Source: a virus. Taken from it: a DNA stretch of 22,775 nt. The stretch lies in the IMG/VR virus record IMGVR_UViG_3300048118_000026, positions 1-22,775 of that record; one strand, written 5' to 3'. Below are positions 21,836 through 22,775 of the stretch, piece after piece. The first letter of the stretch is position 1. Each line of letters begins with the position of its first letter. Under the pieces are notes generated by a model. The model did no database searches, was not told where the DNA came from, and worked only from the letters and a program-made list of their open reading frames with translations. The position numbers and the translations under genes were made by a program.

Positions 21836-22775
21836 AGCTTAGACACTCCCCATCCTCTAGGTTAATCCTTGGGATCTTAATGTTAACATTCTCTGTATTT
21901 CTAGCTGCTGTAGAGCGCAGGTAATACATAGATTTGAGTTTGTTAGCTCCTGTCCAATGTACACTGTTAACATACTCCAGATACTCATCATGTACCTCCT
22001 GTGGTGCTGTAGCTGGTGGTGGCTCAAAGAATAAGTTTACTGACTGTGCTTGGCAGACGTACTTCTGTCGCTGGTAGGCATGTTCAATGATCCAGATCTG
22101 GTTGAGTTCTGGTGCTGTCTTAAATACTTCCTTCTCTTCTTCTGTGAGTTCCTCCAAGTCTTTAACAGAGCCTTCATCAGCAGCAATATCTTTCCACGTT
22201 TTCTCTGTGTTAATACCTTTGGTTTCAAGTAGTTCCTCCAAGTACTTATTCTTTACTTTGTATGACCCTGTCAGCGTCTTGTGCGTAAATACGTTAGCCC
22301 TCGTAGGCTCAATAGAAGGGCTTGTTCCACCACATATAATACTAGAACTAGCATTAGGGGCAATAGCAAGCAGATGGGAATTACGCAGGCCACTACGAGC
22401 CATGTCAGGAGCCTCCCCACGGTCTCCAGCCAGACGCCGGGAAGCCATCGTAGCTCTGTCTTTGATAGTCTTAAACGCTCTATTGTTAAAGCTGGAGGCG
22501 TACATTCCTTCAAAAGGGATTCCATTACGTTGAAGGTAACTATGAAAACCCATCGCTCCAAGACCAACCGCACGTTCTCTATATGCACTATAAGCGGCTT
22601 TTGTAAAGCCTGTTTTATCTGGTTCCACATTCTCTAAAAACTCCCGTCTGCTCATGCCAGTCTTGGGATAGCTATGGCTACCACCTGTGGCGTTATCAAT
22701 GAAGTGTTCAATGGTATTGTCAAGCATTGTAATGAGATCATCAATAAACAGTTCATCGTCCTTCCATTCATCAAA
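21825..22775 (-). CDS. nrdA: Ribonucleoside-diphosphate reductase alpha subunit (class I), C-terminal 316 aa; 5' end outside window
   Basis: The frame is open to the window edge, so only the C-terminal part is present. An ATG at 22727 is internal. Family features visible are AYSAYRERAVGLGAMGFHSY, SHLLAIAPNASSSIICGGTS (part of the active-site barrel) and the radical-transfer tyrosine pair in LKSMYYLRSTAAR (codons 21921-21926). The C-terminal redox pair Cys-x-x-Cys is in the last residues, ECLSCEG. The active-site Asn/Cys/Glu are in the part beyond the window. The enzyme reduces ribonucleotides with NrdB. The C-terminal cysteines imply recharging by thioredoxin or glutaredoxin. Confidence 0.95.
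   Translation of the reverse strand, partial: FDEWKDDELFIDDLITMLDNTIEHFIDNATGGSHSYPKTGMSRREFLENVEPDKTGFTKAAYSAYRERAVGLGAMGFHSYLQRNGIPFEGMYASSFNNRAFKTIKDRATMASRRLAGDRGEAPDMARSGLRNSHLLAIAPNASSSIICGGTSPSIEPTRANVFTHKTLTGSYKVKNKYLEELLETKGINTEKTWKDIAADEGSVKDLEELTEEEKEVFKTAPELNQIWIIEHAYQRQKYVCQAQSVNLFFEPPPATAPQEVHDEYLEYVNSVHWTGANKLKSMYYLRSTAARNTENVNIKIPRINLEDGECLSCEG

Noticed and set aside
22037-22637. Several 60-148 codon frames on both strands within nrdA
   Set aside because: All overlap well-supported nrdA coding sequence and have no recognisable content.
1-22775. tRNA genes, integrase or attachment sites
   Set aside because: The non-coding gaps are too short to hold a tRNA and no recombinase motif was seen, so there is no support for lysogeny functions in this window.

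Overview
The window is a fragment of a tailed, short-tailed (podovirus-type) bacteriophage genome. It most resembles uncultured marine podoviruses. Evidence for this is the gene order portal - scaffold - major capsid - tail adaptor - tail nozzle - S74-type tail fibre - several Gly/Ala-rich ejection-protein candidates, followed by a class I ribonucleotide reductase operon, a common auxiliary module of lytic marine phages. No integrase, repressor, attachment site, tRNA, CRISPR array or insertion sequence is visible. Terminase, endolysin, polymerase and any phage RNA polymerase would lie outside the window. The exact phage family cannot be assigned from sequence reading alone.

Layout. (1) 18-3040, rightward: portal gene, then a run of very small genes (43, 98 and 39 aa; the last two extremely basic) and a 151-aa protein with a C-terminal membrane anchor. 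(2) 3037-3085: a perfect consensus sigma-70 promoter whose -35 box contains the stop codon of the 151-aa gene. It is followed by a short perfect hairpin at the expected transcription start. (3) 3116-5467: an 87-aa protein, an FmdB-like zinc-ribbon protein, the scaffold and the major capsid protein, closed by a terminator-like hairpin. (4) 5479-13790: a holin-like protein, a 799-aa low-complexity Ala/Gly/Pro protein, tail adaptor, tail nozzle, tail fibre with a self-cleaving S74 chaperone, a conserved 104-aa protein and a small single-span membrane protein. (5) 13804-19760: four consecutive large proteins with ejection (internal virion) protein character. (6) 19757-22775, leftward: partial nrdA, four small unknown genes, a MazG-like pyrophosphohydrolase and nrdB.

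How it works together. The rightward genes build the head, the short tail with fibres, and the proteins injected with the DNA. Most junctions are TAATG, ATGA or a few bases of overlap, so translation is probably coupled along one or two long messages. The host-type promoter at 3037 and the hairpin after the capsid gene would raise expression of scaffold and capsid above the rest. The leftward operon would convert host ribonucleotides to deoxynucleotides for phage replication. The rightward and leftward units converge on a shared CTAG in which both stop codons are interlocked, with no space for a terminator. The window is almost entirely coding. The largest gaps are about 75 and 62 bases (the promoter and the post-capsid hairpin), and no gene-free stretch reaches 300 bases.
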